Shown: positions 1 to 7,913 of the stretch, in pieces
Layout: every line of letters starts with the position of its first letter
Position numbering within the stretch: the first letter of the stretch is position 1
Assembly (NCBI GenBank): GCA_017399765.1
Contig: JAFQBH010000042.1
Location: forward strand, 1-32,767
DNA: 32,767 bases
Direction: 5' to 3'
DNA from: Oscillospiraceae bacterium
GTDB lineage: Bacteria > Bacillota > Clostridia > Oscillospirales > Ruminococcaceae
Made by a program: the position numbers and the translations under genes
Notes under the pieces: generated by a model
Told to the model about the DNA's origin: nothing
Databases searched by the model: none
Seen by the model: the letters and a program-made list of their open reading frames with translations, nothing else

Positions 1-87
1 CGATTTGAGTTCTTTTTTCTCCGGCATTGGGTCGCCCGGATACACTTGGCAGCCGAAAACTTCTTGGGAAATATCGTAGATTTTCAT
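1..87 (-). CDS. Cyclase / arylformamidase-like family protein (N-terminal fragment)
   Basis: Only the first 29 codons are inside the window; the gene runs off the left edge. The peptide begins MKIYDISQEVFGCQVYPGDP, which matches the start of the cyclase family (PF04199; kynurenine formamidase-like metal-dependent hydrolases), where an early D-I-S-Q and a Y-P-G-D-P motif are typical. The ATG is preceded by GGAG about eight bases upstream and by a promoter at 127-155. It is transcribed divergently from the FAD dehydrogenase gene. The substrate cannot be told from this fragment. Confidence 0.72.
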   Translation of the reverse strand, partial: MKIYDISQEVFGCQVYPGDPMPEKKELKS

Positions 88-126
88 TACTTATTCTCCG
101 TCAAATTCTTATTTATCGTTCAGTTT

Positions 127-155
127 ACTTTATCATATTTTTCGGCCTGCATCAA
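127..155 (-). promoter_or_regulatory. Sigma-A promoter of the cyclase-family gene
   Basis: On the minus strand TTGATG (150-155) and TAAAGT (127-132) are separated by 17 bases, with TGA just before the -10, giving an extended -10. It lies about 40 bases upstream of the ATG at 87. Confidence 0.6.
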
Positions 156-224
156 CACTTAGTGAAACTGCCAAAGATGTAACCCGTCAGTCCAAAAGTA
201 AATTGGGACCTTTTTTCTGTTATC

Positions 225-253
225 TTGCAAATTTCTTCTGCCGATGTTATACT
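225..253 (+). promoter_or_regulatory. Sigma-A promoter of the FAD dehydrogenase gene
   Basis: TTGCAA (225-230), a 17-base spacer and TATACT (248-253), preceded by TGT as an extended -10. Transcription would start near 260, so the first possible start codon of the open frame, at 244, lies upstream of the transcript. This supports ATG 295 as the real start. Confidence 0.7.
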
Positions 254-294
254 ATATTAGTTATAAAAAATCACCTTCGGAGGTGCTCTTTCCC

Positions 295-1662
295 ATGAAA
301 TATGACGTAATTATAATCGGTGCCGGTCCCGGCGGAATTTTTTCCGCCTTTGAACTTATCCGGAAAAAACCGGAACTCAAGGTCGCGGTTTTTGAAGCGG
401 GACATTCCCTTGAAAAACGCCGCTGTCCCATTGACGGCGAAAAAGTAAAAAGCTGCATTGCCTGCAAAACCTGTTCAATTATGAGCGGTTTCGGCGGCGC
501 GGGCGCTTTTTCCGACGGAAAATATAACATCACCAACGATTTCGGCGGAACTCTTTATGAATATATCGGCAAGAAAAAAGCCCTTGAGCTTATGCATTAC
601 GTCGATGAGATAAACATGGCCTATGGCGGCGAAGGCACAAAGCTTTATTCCACCGCCGGAACAAAATTCAAAAAACTTTGCATTCAGAACGACCTTCACC
701 TTCTCGATGCTTCCGTTCGTCATCTCGGAACGGACATCAACTACGTCGTTCTTGAAAATCTTTATAATTTCCTTAAAGAAAAGGTCGAATTTTTCTTCGA
801 TACTCCCGTTGAGCACGTTGTTGCTTCCGAAAACGGATATGAAGTCAAAACCTCGGATGAATCCTTTTTCTGCAAGGACTGCGTAATTTCCGTCGGCAGA
901 AGCGGAAGCAAATGGATGGAAAAAGTTTGCGGAGAAATGGGAATTCCCACAAAATCCAACCGAGTTGATATCGGCGTCCGCGTTGAACTTCCGGCGGAAG
1001 TTTTCTCCCATCTTACCGATGAACTTTACGAAAGCAAAATTGTTTACCGCACCAAGGAATACGGCGACCTTGTAAGAACTTTCTGCATGAACCCGAAAGG
1101 CGCTGTAGTTAACGAAAACACCAACGGAATCATCACCGTTAACGGCCACAGCTATGAAGACCCGGCAAAACAGACCGAGAACACAAACTTCGCTCTTCTT
1201 GTTGCAAAACATTTTTCCGAACCTTTCAAGGATTCCAACGGTTACGGCGAAAGCATTGCAAGACTTTCCAATATGCTCGGCGGCGGAGTTATCGTCCAGC
1301 GTTTCGGTGACCTTATCCGCGGAAGACGTTCCACCGAAGACCGCATTGAAGGAGCTTTCATCACCCCGACCCTTGCTGCAACCCCCGGCGATCTTTCCCT
1401 CGTTCTTCCGAAGCGAATCCTCGACGGAATTATCGAAATGCTCTATGCTCTCGATAAAGTCGCACCCGGAACCGCAAACGACGATACCCTTCTCTATGGC
1501 GTTGAAGTAAAATTCTATAACATGGAAGTCGAAGTCGGAAACGACCTTATGGCAAAAGATTACAAAGGCCTTTATATCATCGGCGACGGAAGCGGAATCA
1601 CCCATTCCCTTTCCCACGCTTCCGCAAGCGGCGTTCTTGTTGCAAGAGAAATCGCAGATTAA
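295..1662 (+). CDS. FAD-dependent dehydrogenase (COG2509 type NAD(P)/FAD oxidoreductase)
   Basis: This is a 455-residue flavoprotein. The N-terminus carries a Rossmann dinucleotide-binding motif, G-A-G-P-G-G at residues 9-14, after the start MKYDVIII. It is followed by a cysteine-rich stretch (C-P-I-D-G, then C-I-A-C-K-T-C) and a glycine-rich S-G-F-G-G-A-G-A-F-S-D motif, the signature of uncharacterised FAD-dependent dehydrogenases of COG2509. The C-terminus has the second FAD contact (Y-I-I-G-D-G-S-G). ATG 295 was chosen because GGAGGT at 279-284 lies ten bases upstream and the promoter -10 overlaps the longer frame. The gene appears monocistronic, with a terminator at 1681. The physiological substrate of the family is not established. 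Confidence 0.88.
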   Translation: MKYDVIIIGAGPGGIFSAFELIRKKPELKVAVFEAGHSLEKRRCPIDGEKVKSCIACKTCSIMSGFGGAGAFSDGKYNITNDFGGTLYEYIGKKKALELMHYVDEINMAYGGEGTKLYSTAGTKFKKLCIQNDLHLLDASVRHLGTDINYVVLENLYNFLKEKVEFFFDTPVEHVVASENGYEVKTSDESFFCKDCVISVGRSGSKWMEKVCGEMGIPTKSNRVDIGVRVELPAEVFSHLTDELYESKIVYRTKEYGDLVRTFCMNPKGAVVNENTNGIITVNGHSYEDPAKQTENTNFALLVAKHFSEPFKDSNGYGESIARLSNMLGGGVIVQRFGDLIRGRRSTEDRIEGAFITPTLAATPGDLSLVLPKRILDGIIEMLYALDKVAPGTANDDTLLYGVEVKFYNMEVEVGNDLMAKDYKGLYIIGDGSGITHSLSHASASGVLVAREIAD

Positions 1663-1680
1663 ACCGGATAAAAAATAAAA

Positions 1681-1703
1681 CCCGCTCTTCCGAGCGGGTT
1701 TTT
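1681..1703. terminator. Bidirectional terminator between FAD dehydrogenase and psuG
   Basis: Stem CCCGCTC (1681-1687) and GAGCGGG (1692-1698) with loop TTCC; flanked by an A-rich stretch on the left and a T-run on the right, so it can serve both converging transcripts. Confidence 0.85.
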
Positions 1704-1717
1704 CTTTTTCCATAAAA

Positions 1718-2638
1718 TTAAAGTTTGCAATATTCAACAGCGGTTTTTGCTGCAACTTTTGCGTTGTTGAAAACAAGCTGGATGTTGGAAGCAAGAGAAT
1801 CGCCGCCGGTGAGTTCGGCAACTTTTGCGAGAAGGAAAGGAGTGGTTTCCTTGCCTTTGATTCCTTTTTCGTTTGCTTCGGCAATGGCGGTGTCGATTGC
1901 GTTGTTAATAACGTCAAGTGGCATTGCAAATTCTTCCGGAATGGGGTTTGCAACAAGCATGCCTGCTTTAAGTCCCATATCGTGGGAAGCTTTGAATGCA
2001 GCGGCAAGTTCTTCGGGAGTATCGATGCGATAGTCAACTTTGAAACCGGAAGAACGGGTGTAGAATGCGGGAAGTTCCTCGGTGCCGAAACCGATTACCG
2101 GAACGCCTTTTGTTTCAAGATATTCAAGAGTAAGGCCGAGGTCAAGAATGGATTTTGCGCCTGCGCAAACAACCATCATAGGGGTCTGGCCGAGTTCTTC
2201 AAGGTCTGCGGAAATATCCATAGTGGTTTCTGCTCCGCGGTGAACGCCGCCGATTCCGCCGGTTGCAAAAATTTTGATTCCCGCCATATGAGCAATGATC
2301 ATGGTGGTGGTAACGGTGGTTGCACCGTCTTCGCCTCTGGAACAAAGAACAGCAAGGTCGCGGCGGGAAGCTTTGTGAATAGCCTGGCCTTTTTTACCGA
2401 AATATTCGATTTCTTCCGGGGTAAGACCCGCTTTAAGGCGTCCGCCGATGATTGCGATGGTTGCGGGAACGGCGCCGTTTTCGCGGATTATTTCTTCAAC
2501 TTTAAGCGCGGTTTCAACGTTCTGGGGGTAAGGCATGCCATGGCTGATGATGGTGGATTCAAGAGCAACAACGGGTTTGCCTTCTGCAATAGCCTGTGCA
2601 ACTTCTGCGTTTACGTCAAGGAATTTGTTGAGGTTCAT
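1718..2638 (-). CDS. psuG: Pseudouridine-5'-phosphate glycosidase
   Basis: PsuG reversibly splits pseudouridine 5'-phosphate into uracil and ribose 5-phosphate, the second step of pseudouridine breakdown. The 306-residue protein is full length and highly typical: A-L-E-S-T-I-I-S-H-G-M-P-Y-P-Q-N near residue 25 supplies the conserved glutamate (Glu27), and G-A-K-S-I-L-D-L supplies the conserved lysine (Lys162) equivalent to the Schiff-base lysine of the E. coli enzyme. The T-G-G-I-G-G-V-H-R-G and T-P-F-L-L-A-K motifs are also present. It starts 31 bases after psuK and is co-transcribed with it. The ATG is preceded by a GGAGAAA-type ribosome binding site. Confidence 0.97.
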   Translation of the reverse strand: MNLNKFLDVNAEVAQAIAEGKPVVALESTIISHGMPYPQNVETALKVEEIIRENGAVPATIAIIGGRLKAGLTPEEIEYFGKKGQAIHKASRRDLAVLCSRGEDGATTVTTTMIIAHMAGIKIFATGGIGGVHRGAETTMDISADLEELGQTPMMVVCAGAKSILDLGLTLEYLETKGVPVIGFGTEELPAFYTRSSGFKVDYRIDTPEELAAAFKASHDMGLKAGMLVANPIPEEFAMPLDVINNAIDTAIAEANEKGIKGKETTPFLLAKVAELTGGDSLASNIQLVFNNAKVAAKTAVEYCKL

Positions 2639-2669
2639 TGAAATTTCTCCTTTTTTAATTTTGCTGGTT

Positions 2670-3752
2670 TTATTTTCGTTTCATTCGTTTTTTAAGAAGT
2701 TCCGCGCTCATAAGCGGATTTATGGTTTCGTCCGATTCCATTGTTATGGAACCTGCCGCAAGTCCGGCGGCGGCGGTATCTTCAAGGTTCATACCTTCAA
2801 GATATGCCCAGACAAGAGCGCCCATAAAAGAATCTCCGCAGCCGGTTGTGTTCACCATTCTTCCGGGGATAATTCCGTGCCAAAGGCTTTCTTTTGCCGT
2901 TGCGGCAAAAACGCCTTTTGCTCCCATGGAAATGAAAACCCGGCGAACACCTTTTTCGATAAGGGCTTTTGCCGCTTTTTCGGCATCTTCTTCGGTTTCG
3001 ATTTTAACTCCGGAAAGAAGCTCCGCTTCAATTCTGTTCGGTTTAAGTGTATGGATTTTTGGGAGGATGGATTTTACCTTTTCCGCTTTTGCTGTTGAAA
3101 CGGTATCCACAAAAAGCGGAACAAAAAGATTTTCCGCAAGGAATTTAAGCGATTCTTCCGGAATGTTTGCGTCCGCAACAACAACCTGGGCGTTTTGCAA
3201 AAGGGAAAGATTTTTCGAAAGATATTCCGGAGTGATGCGCTTGCAAACTTCCATATCCGAAACCGCAAGGGCCATTTCGCCTTCCGGATCGGTTATATAA
3301 AGATATGTGGAAGTCGTTGCGCCCGGAACGCGAAGAGCATGGCTGAGGTCGATTCCGAGTTCGGAACAGGAAGCCGCAACCCTTTCGCCGTTAAGGTCAT
3401 CGCCATAGGCGGAAAGAAGCCGGACATCAAGGCCCATAAGACTCATATTATGGGCGATGTTTCTTCCAACTCCGCCAAGGCTTGTTATAACTTCGCCGGG
3501 GTTCGAATCTTCGCCGACAAGAGCCTTGAATGAACGGCCGCCGATATCAACGTTTACTCCGCCGACAACGACCGCATAGCTTCCGGTTCGAAGCACGTAT
3601 CCTTTTCCGGCGATGCAGCCTTTTTTTGTAAGGTTGGAAATATGAACCGCCACGGAAGAACGGGTTATGCCGAGCTTATCGGCAATTTCCTGCTGCTGGA
3701 TCATGGGGTTTGCTTCAATAAGCTGGAGAATCTGTCTTTCCCTTTGGGTCAC
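2670..3752 (-). CDS. psuK: Pseudouridine kinase (PfkB family) with N-terminal winged helix-turn-helix
   Basis: The 360-residue protein has two parts. Residues 1-52 form a winged helix-turn-helix (Q-Q-Q-E-I-A-D-K-L-G-I-T-R-S-S-V-A-V-H-I). From residue 57 it is a PfkB/ribokinase-fold kinase with the G-G-V-G-R-N-I-A-H-N substrate motif and the ATP-site motif N-T-T-G-C-G-D-S-F, whose Asp is the catalytic base. With psuG immediately downstream, phosphorylation of pseudouridine at the 5' position is the expected reaction. The start is GTG, with GGGAGGC eight bases upstream. The fused DNA-binding domain suggests it also regulates its own operon; an inverted repeat lies between promoter and gene. The fusion is known in Firmicutes sugar/nucleoside kinases. 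Confidence 0.93.
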   Translation of the reverse strand: MTQRERQILQLIEANPMIQQQEIADKLGITRSSVAVHISNLTKKGCIAGKGYVLRTGSYAVVVGGVNVDIGGRSFKALVGEDSNPGEVITSLGGVGRNIAHNMSLMGLDVRLLSAYGDDLNGERVAASCSELGIDLSHALRVPGATTSTYLYITDPEGEMALAVSDMEVCKRITPEYLSKNLSLLQNAQVVVADANIPEESLKFLAENLFVPLFVDTVSTAKAEKVKSILPKIHTLKPNRIEAELLSGVKIETEEDAEKAAKALIEKGVRRVFISMGAKGVFAATAKESLWHGIIPGRMVNTTGCGDSFMGALVWAYLEGMNLEDTAAAGLAAGSITMESDETINPLMSAELLKKRMKRK

Positions 3753-3776
3753 GAAAAAACGCCTCCCTAAAAATTA

Positions 3777-3830
3777 GTTTAATTAAATAAACATTTGCTT
3801 ATATTATAGCACCGCATACATCGTTGTCAA
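3777..3830 (-). promoter_or_regulatory. psuKG promoter and candidate operator
   Basis: On the minus strand TTGACA (3825-3830), a 16-base spacer and TATAAT (3803-3808) form a near-perfect sigma-A promoter. Downstream, GTTTA and TAAAC are inverted around six bases (3777-3792), in the early leader; this may be the site for the PsuK helix-turn-helix domain. The promoter is clear; the operator is inferred. Confidence 0.72.
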
Positions 3831-3876
3831 CAGAGTTTTTCATTATTTTTGAAATAAAATATTTACACTTTCGTTA

Positions 3877-3905
3877 TTCACTTTTTCGCTTTAATGTGAT
3901 AGAAT
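3877..3905 (+). promoter_or_regulatory. Promoter of the dipeptidase gene
   Basis: TTCACT (3877-3882), a 17-base spacer and TAGAAT (3900-3905) with an extended -10 TGA directly before it. It sits 40 bases upstream of the ATG at 3946. Confidence 0.5.
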
Positions 3906-3945
3906 TAATCCAAAGAAATTTCTTTCCGAAAGGGGTTTTTTATAA

Positions 3946-5373
3946 ATGCTCAGTATTGAAAATGAAAAACGCATTGAAAAATGGATCGAAGACCACAAAG
4001 AGGAATTTATTGCCGACCTTTCCAAAATAATCGCGGTGCCTTCCGTTGCAACTCCCGGCGTTTCCGAAGGAGAATTCCCCTTTGGAATCGAAAGCGCAAA
4101 CGTTCTTGCTGCCGCAAAGGAAATTGTTGAAGGCTATGGCTTCCCGGTAAAAAACCTTGATAATTATTGCCTTGTTGCAAACGTTGGCGAAGGCGAAGAA
4201 AAAATCGGTCTTTTCGGACATCTTGACGTTGTTCCCTGCGGAAACGACTGGAACTATCCGCCCTATCAGCTTACTGTTGACGGTGACCTTCTGATCGGCC
4301 GTGGAATCCTTGATGACAAAGGCCCGCTCTGGGCTTCAATTTTCGCAGTCCGCTGCCTTAAAGATCTTGACCTTATGCCCAAACGCGAAATCGAGATTTT
4401 CATGGGCGGCCAGGAAGAATGCGGAATGAACGACCTTCTCCATTACATCGAAGTTTCCGAAAAGCTTCCGGACGTTTCCTTCACTCCGGACGGAAACTAT
4501 CCTATCTGTCACGGAGAAAAAGGCGGACTTCGTTTCTATCTTGCTATCCCCTGCAACGATGAAAAAATCGTTGACTTCAAAGGCGGAACCGTTAAAAACG
4601 TTGTTGCGGACAAAGCAGTTGCAACCCTCAAAAATGTCTGTGCAGAATGCCTTGCTGAAAAACTCAAGGATAACGCAAGAATTTCCGTTGAGGCGGAAGG
4701 CGATTTTGTAAAAGTCACCGCCACCGGCGCTTCCGTTCATGCTTCCATTCCGGAAAACGGAATCAACGCCATCGGCGTTCTTGCGAACGCGCTTCTTGAT
4801 GCGGAAGTTTTTGAAGGCGAAGCGAAAAACGCAATGGAATTCCTGAAGCTTGTTAACTCCGATTATAACGGCGCGGCTCTTGGCGTTCCGGTTGAGGACG
4901 AACCCAGCGGAAAACTCACCCACGTCGGCGGAGTTATCTCCATGGACCGCGGAATCCTCGATCTTTCCATTGATATCCGTTATCCGGTAACCGAAAACGG
5001 CGATAAGCTTCTTTCGAAGATCATCGAAACCGTTGAACCTTATAACGTAACAGTCCACGCGGTTGCGGATACAAAACCTGCATATTCCCCTGCGGAATCC
5101 GAAAAGGTAAAGACCTGCATGCGCGTTATCAACAGCGTTTTCCATAAGGAACATTGGAAACCCTATACCATGGGCGGCGGAACCTATGCAAAACATCTGC
5201 CGAACGCCTGCGCCCTTGGTCCGGAAGACCCGGATTACGAAAGCCCCTTCGGTCTTTTCCGCGGAAGCATTCATCAGTCCGATGAATCCACTCCGGCAAA
5301 ACTTCTTTTCGATACCATGCTCGTTTATGCAAAGCTTCTTGTTGAGCTGGACGATATCGACGTAAATAAATAA
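3946..5373 (+). CDS. Sapep/PepV-family Mn2+-dependent dipeptidase
   Basis: This cytoplasmic M20-family metallopeptidase of 475 residues hydrolyses dipeptides, as do Lactobacillus PepV and Staphylococcus Sapep. Metal and catalytic residues are all visible: G-H-L-D-V-V-P gives His92 and Asp94; G-I-L-D-D-K-G-P gives the bridging Asp at 123/124; G-G-Q-E-E-C-G gives the Glu157/Glu158 pair; T-P-D-G-N-Y-P gives Asp182. The C-terminal His is in I-H-Q-S-D-E. The middle insertion (residues about 200-400) matches the PepV lid domain, and the length is normal for the family. AAAGGGG lies ahead of the ATG. It is followed by a hairpin and then, on the same strand, the DUF3810 gene. Confidence 0.92.
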   Translation: MLSIENEKRIEKWIEDHKEEFIADLSKIIAVPSVATPGVSEGEFPFGIESANVLAAAKEIVEGYGFPVKNLDNYCLVANVGEGEEKIGLFGHLDVVPCGNDWNYPPYQLTVDGDLLIGRGILDDKGPLWASIFAVRCLKDLDLMPKREIEIFMGGQEECGMNDLLHYIEVSEKLPDVSFTPDGNYPICHGEKGGLRFYLAIPCNDEKIVDFKGGTVKNVVADKAVATLKNVCAECLAEKLKDNARISVEAEGDFVKVTATGASVHASIPENGINAIGVLANALLDAEVFEGEAKNAMEFLKLVNSDYNGAALGVPVEDEPSGKLTHVGGVISMDRGILDLSIDIRYPVTENGDKLLSKIIETVEPYNVTVHAVADTKPAYSPAESEKVKTCMRVINSVFHKEHWKPYTMGGGTYAKHLPNACALGPEDPDYESPFGLFRGSIHQSDESTPAKLLFDTMLVYAKLLVELDDIDVNK

Positions 5374-5379
5374 AAAAGC

Positions 5380-5399
5380 GGGGCGGAATTTTCCGCCCC
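5380..5399 (+). terminator. Hairpin after the dipeptidase gene
   Basis: Perfect stem GGGGCGGAA / TTCCGCCCC with a two-base loop. The tail (ATTCGTTTA) is poor in T, so termination may be partial and could allow readthrough into the DUF3810 gene 13 bases later. Confidence 0.6.
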
Positions 5400-5412
5400 A
5401 TTCGTTTAAATT

Positions 5413-6519
5413 ATGAATTTGAAAAAATTTTTAAAATCACCTTATTTTTATTTTATAATGCTTCTTCCCCTGGGGCTTTTGCTTCTTGCGGCGGCAAGAT
5501 TTATCCCCGGCTTTGCTGACGGTTATTATAACATAATTTATCGAAATCTTGGCGGAATCTTCGGAAGCATTACCGGAATTTTTCCTTTTTCGCTTATGGA
5601 AGCGGGGATCTGCTTTCTTGTTTTTCTGGTGATATATTGGCTGATAAAGCTTGTGCTCAAATTAAAAGAGGAAAAGGATTCCGTGCTCAATTATTTTTTT
5701 GGCGTGCTCATGAAAATAGCTTCCGTTTTCTGTGCGGTGTTTTTCCTTTTTTCCGTTTTCAGCGGAACGAATTATTACCGGGAAGGTTTTGCCGAAAAGA
5801 CCGGGCTTGAAGTCAAAAAATCCTCCCCGGCCGAACTTTATGAACTCTGCGAGCATCTTCTTAACGAGGCAACCGAAGCCGGTTCAAAACTTTACCGCGG
5901 CGAAAATAATATCACCGTTTTTGACGAAAATAATTTCAGTATGTCAAACGAGGCAAAAGCTGAATTTGAAAAATTCGCCGGGAATTACGATTTTATGGAA
6001 ATGGGATTCGGAAAATTCGGAACCCCGAAGCCGGTTTTCTTTTCAAAAGTTATGTCATATCTTCAGATTTCCGGAGTTTATTCACCCTATACCTTTGAAG
6101 CAAACGTTTGCACCGAAGGACCGGATTTCCTCCGGGGCGCAACTATGATGCACGAACAAAGCCACCTCCGCGGTTTTATGAATGAAGCGGAAGCAAACTT
6201 TATCGCCTATCTTGCCTGCGAAAAAAGCGATTCCGCATTTTTCCGCTACAGCGGAAACTGCCTTGCGCTTATTCATTCAATGAACGCCCTTTATTCCGCA
6301 GATTACGAGCTTTGGTATGAACTGCGGATAAAATATCCTGATTATATCGATGCGGATATGCGCGCCCAGAACGCTTATGTTGAAGCCCACGACACAAAAG
6401 TTGCGGAAGTTTCCGACAAGGTCAACGATACATATCTTAAACTCAACGACCAGCAGGACGGAGTCCGCAGTTACGGAAAAATGGTGGATTTGCTTCTTGC
6501 ATACCGCCGGAGCTTGTGA
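5413..6519 (+). CDS. DUF3810 membrane protein with HExxH metallopeptidase motif
   Basis: The 368-residue protein starts with three hydrophobic segments (about residues 13-30, 57-80 and 96-118), then has a large soluble domain. The N-Y-Y-R motif after the third segment and the later H-E-Q-S-H followed by N-E-A-E-A-N-F fit the DUF3810 family. H-E-x-x-H plus a downstream glutamate is the zinc-binding pattern of gluzincin-type proteases, so a membrane-anchored metallopeptidase is likely, though no member's substrate is known to me. No strong ribosome binding site is seen ahead of the ATG, and the gene lies close behind the dipeptidase, so readthrough from that promoter is possible. Its last codons overlap the next gene's promoter. 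Confidence 0.82.
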   Translation: MNLKKFLKSPYFYFIMLLPLGLLLLAAARFIPGFADGYYNIIYRNLGGIFGSITGIFPFSLMEAGICFLVFLVIYWLIKLVLKLKEEKDSVLNYFFGVLMKIASVFCAVFFLFSVFSGTNYYREGFAEKTGLEVKKSSPAELYELCEHLLNEATEAGSKLYRGENNITVFDENNFSMSNEAKAEFEKFAGNYDFMEMGFGKFGTPKPVFFSKVMSYLQISGVYSPYTFEANVCTEGPDFLRGATMMHEQSHLRGFMNEAEANFIAYLACEKSDSAFFRYSGNCLALIHSMNALYSADYELWYELRIKYPDYIDADMRAQNAYVEAHDTKVAEVSDKVNDTYLKLNDQQDGVRSYGKMVDLLLAYRRSL

Positions 6520-6525
6520 TATACT
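6497..6525 (+). promoter_or_regulatory. Promoter of the small zinc-ribbon gene
   Basis: TTGCAT (6497-6502), 17 bases, TATACT (6520-6525), with TGA just before the -10. The TGA is also the stop codon of the preceding gene, so promoter and coding sequence overlap. Confidence 0.65.
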
Positions 6526-6565
6526 GACCTTGTAATATAAAATTATTGAAAGGTGGTTCCCGAAA

Positions 6566-6799
6566 ATGTCCATCTATCTTCAGGATGACGATGAAAACGA
6601 AGGCATCGAAGTTTTTTGCCCCTATTGCGGAAAACCCGTAATTGTTCCCGCCGGTTACAACAGATCTACCTATCTTTGTCCCCGTTGCCACAAGGCAATT
6701 CCGCTTTCCGAAAAAATGCTCGAAGAGCTTGCTTCTTCCGCAAAAGTTGAGGAAAAGCCGAAGGTAACTTCTCCCTGCAGAAGGGACAGCCTTCTTTGA
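6566..6799 (+). CDS. Small zinc-ribbon protein
   Basis: A 77-residue protein whose first half is a zinc ribbon: F-C-P-Y-C-G-K-P (Cys at about 18 and 21) and L-C-P-R-C-H-K (Cys at about 39 and 42), four cysteines able to bind one zinc. The N-terminus is acidic (D-D-D-E-N-E). AAAGGTGG precedes the ATG, the gene has its own promoter, and a strong terminator follows, so it is an independent unit. No more specific family is recognised; such proteins may bind nucleic acid or act as metal-binding adaptors, but nothing here decides this. Confidence 0.78.
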   Translation: MSIYLQDDDENEGIEVFCPYCGKPVIVPAGYNRSTYLCPRCHKAIPLSEKMLEELASSAKVEEKPKVTSPCRRDSLL

Positions 6800-6815
6800 T
6801 ATTTAAAGAAAAAAT

Positions 6816-6848
6816 AAAATCCCGCCTTTGGGCGGGATTTTTTTTATT
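6816..6848 (+). terminator. Rho-independent terminator
   Basis: Stem AATCCCGCC / GGCGGGATT with a TTT loop, followed by a run of eight T. It ends the zinc-ribbon transcript. Confidence 0.9.
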
Positions 6849-6897
6849 TTTCATTGGGCCGGCGTTTCCGTTTCGTTTTGGCTGAATACAAAAAAGA

Positions 6898-6947
6898 ATC
6901 CCTCCGTCACTTCGTGACACCTCCCTTTAGGCAAGGGAGGCTTTTTT
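6898..6947. repeat. Two-hairpin dispersed repeat, copy 1
   Basis: CCCTCCGTCAC-ttc-GTGAC then CCTCCCTT ... AAGGGAGG followed by CTTTTTT. The layout (CCCTC, short TTCG-loop hairpin, second purine/pyrimidine hairpin) recurs at 9581, 9668, 11378, 16814 and 23924. Confidence 0.75.
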
Positions 6948-6959
6948 ACCCGGGAAAAT

Positions 6960-7607
6960 TTATTTTTCTCTTTTGGCAAAGCGATAGACAAGCTTTCCGT
7001 TATTGAGGGCGGTTTTCTTCCAGTAAAACCATTTTCCCTTTTCCTGGGGAAAGGTGTCGCCTTCCCAACAGGCGTTTTCAATAAATTTTTCCGCGCTTCC
7101 TTCATAGATTTTATAACCTTCCAAAAGGGCGGAAAGTTCTTTTATCGAACAGAATTTTTTGTTTTTGAGCACCGGAATTTCCGCATATTTTTCGAGCATG
7201 CTCAAAACAAATTCCACGCAGGTATAGGAATGTTTTATCCTTACCCTTGTTTTAAAAGGAAAACAGGCGGCGGAAATCATGTTATAAATATGCTCTTCCG
7301 AATGGTTCGCAAAAAATTCAAGACGTTTCTTTGCCTTTTGATAATTTTCTTCCGAAACCGGAACCGCGCAGATTTTTATCCGGGCAAAATTATCCTTTTT
7401 CCGGTAACGCAAAACCGATTCCTTTGTAAATCCGCCGTAAAAAGGCGCGTTTTTATAATGGCGGGAAAAAGAATAGAGATATTTCATCTTCGGGGAAAGG
7501 GAAATTGCCGTGTGGTTATATGGAAAACCGGTCATTTTTCTTATAAACTCGCCCATTTTATAGGGAGTTGAAAGAAAAGCAACGTAAAAAAATCTTTTTT
7601 CTTCCAT
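6960..7607 (-). CDS. Permuted NlpC/P60 (YiiX/YebB-like) superfamily protein
   Basis: A 215-residue protein. An early N-H-T-A-I-S-L motif (His near residue 31) and a later Y-T-C-V-E-F-V-L motif (Cys near residue 130) are in the His-then-Cys order of circularly permuted papain-like NlpC/P60 enzymes. The reaction would be hydrolysis or transfer at an amide or ester bond; the substrate cannot be predicted. No signal peptide is visible, so it is probably cytoplasmic. It starts two bases after the stop of the 97-residue gene (TGATTATG) without its own clear ribosome binding site, which suggests translational coupling in a three-gene operon. Confidence 0.68.
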   Translation of the reverse strand: MEEKRFFYVAFLSTPYKMGEFIRKMTGFPYNHTAISLSPKMKYLYSFSRHYKNAPFYGGFTKESVLRYRKKDNFARIKICAVPVSEENYQKAKKRLEFFANHSEEHIYNMISAACFPFKTRVRIKHSYTCVEFVLSMLEKYAEIPVLKNKKFCSIKELSALLEGYKIYEGSAEKFIENACWEGDTFPQEKGKWFYWKKTALNNGKLVYRFAKREK

Positions 7608-7609
7608 AA

Positions 7610-7903
7610 TCAGTATCTGTCCGGGTTTTCCTCAACAAATTCCCGGAATTTGGATTCTATCCATTCGTTCGCTTCCAAAAGTCCTTCCGGAGAAAGAGGA
7701 AAATCCTTTTCCTGAACGTCATCGGCGTGTTCATAGCTCATAACGGTATAAACCGCCGCATGGATCACCCCGTTTTCCTTATCGGGACAATGGCGCCAGC
7801 GGAAATCTCTGCGGCTGTCGGTATAGATATTGTTTTCCCGGAGCATATCCCAGGTTGGTCTGTCAAGTTCAAGGGGTCTTTGCCATTCGCGTTTATATGC
7901 CAT
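7610..7903 (-). CDS. Uncharacterised 97-residue protein
   Basis: I do not recognise this family. The protein is charged and rich in Trp, Tyr, Asp and Glu, with no membrane segment, signal peptide or cysteine pattern; a single cysteine lies in R-W-R-H-C-P-D-K. It lies between the PNPOx-like gene (10 bases upstream) and the permuted NlpC/P60-like gene (2 bases downstream), and AAAGGAG precedes the ATG, so it is real and co-transcribed. It is likely a small soluble protein. Confidence 0.75.
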   Translation of the reverse strand: MAYKREWQRPLELDRPTWDMLRENNIYTDSRRDFRWRHCPDKENGVIHAAVYTVMSYEHADDVQEKDFPLSPEGLLEANEWIESKFREFVEENPDRY

Positions 7904-7913
7904 TTTTCTCCTT

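Noticed and set aside
475-2037. A 520-codon open frame on the minus strand
   Set aside because: It lies antisense to the FAD dehydrogenase gene and then in another frame of psuG, crosses the terminator at 1681, and has no family motifs. The real genes on both sides are unmistakable.
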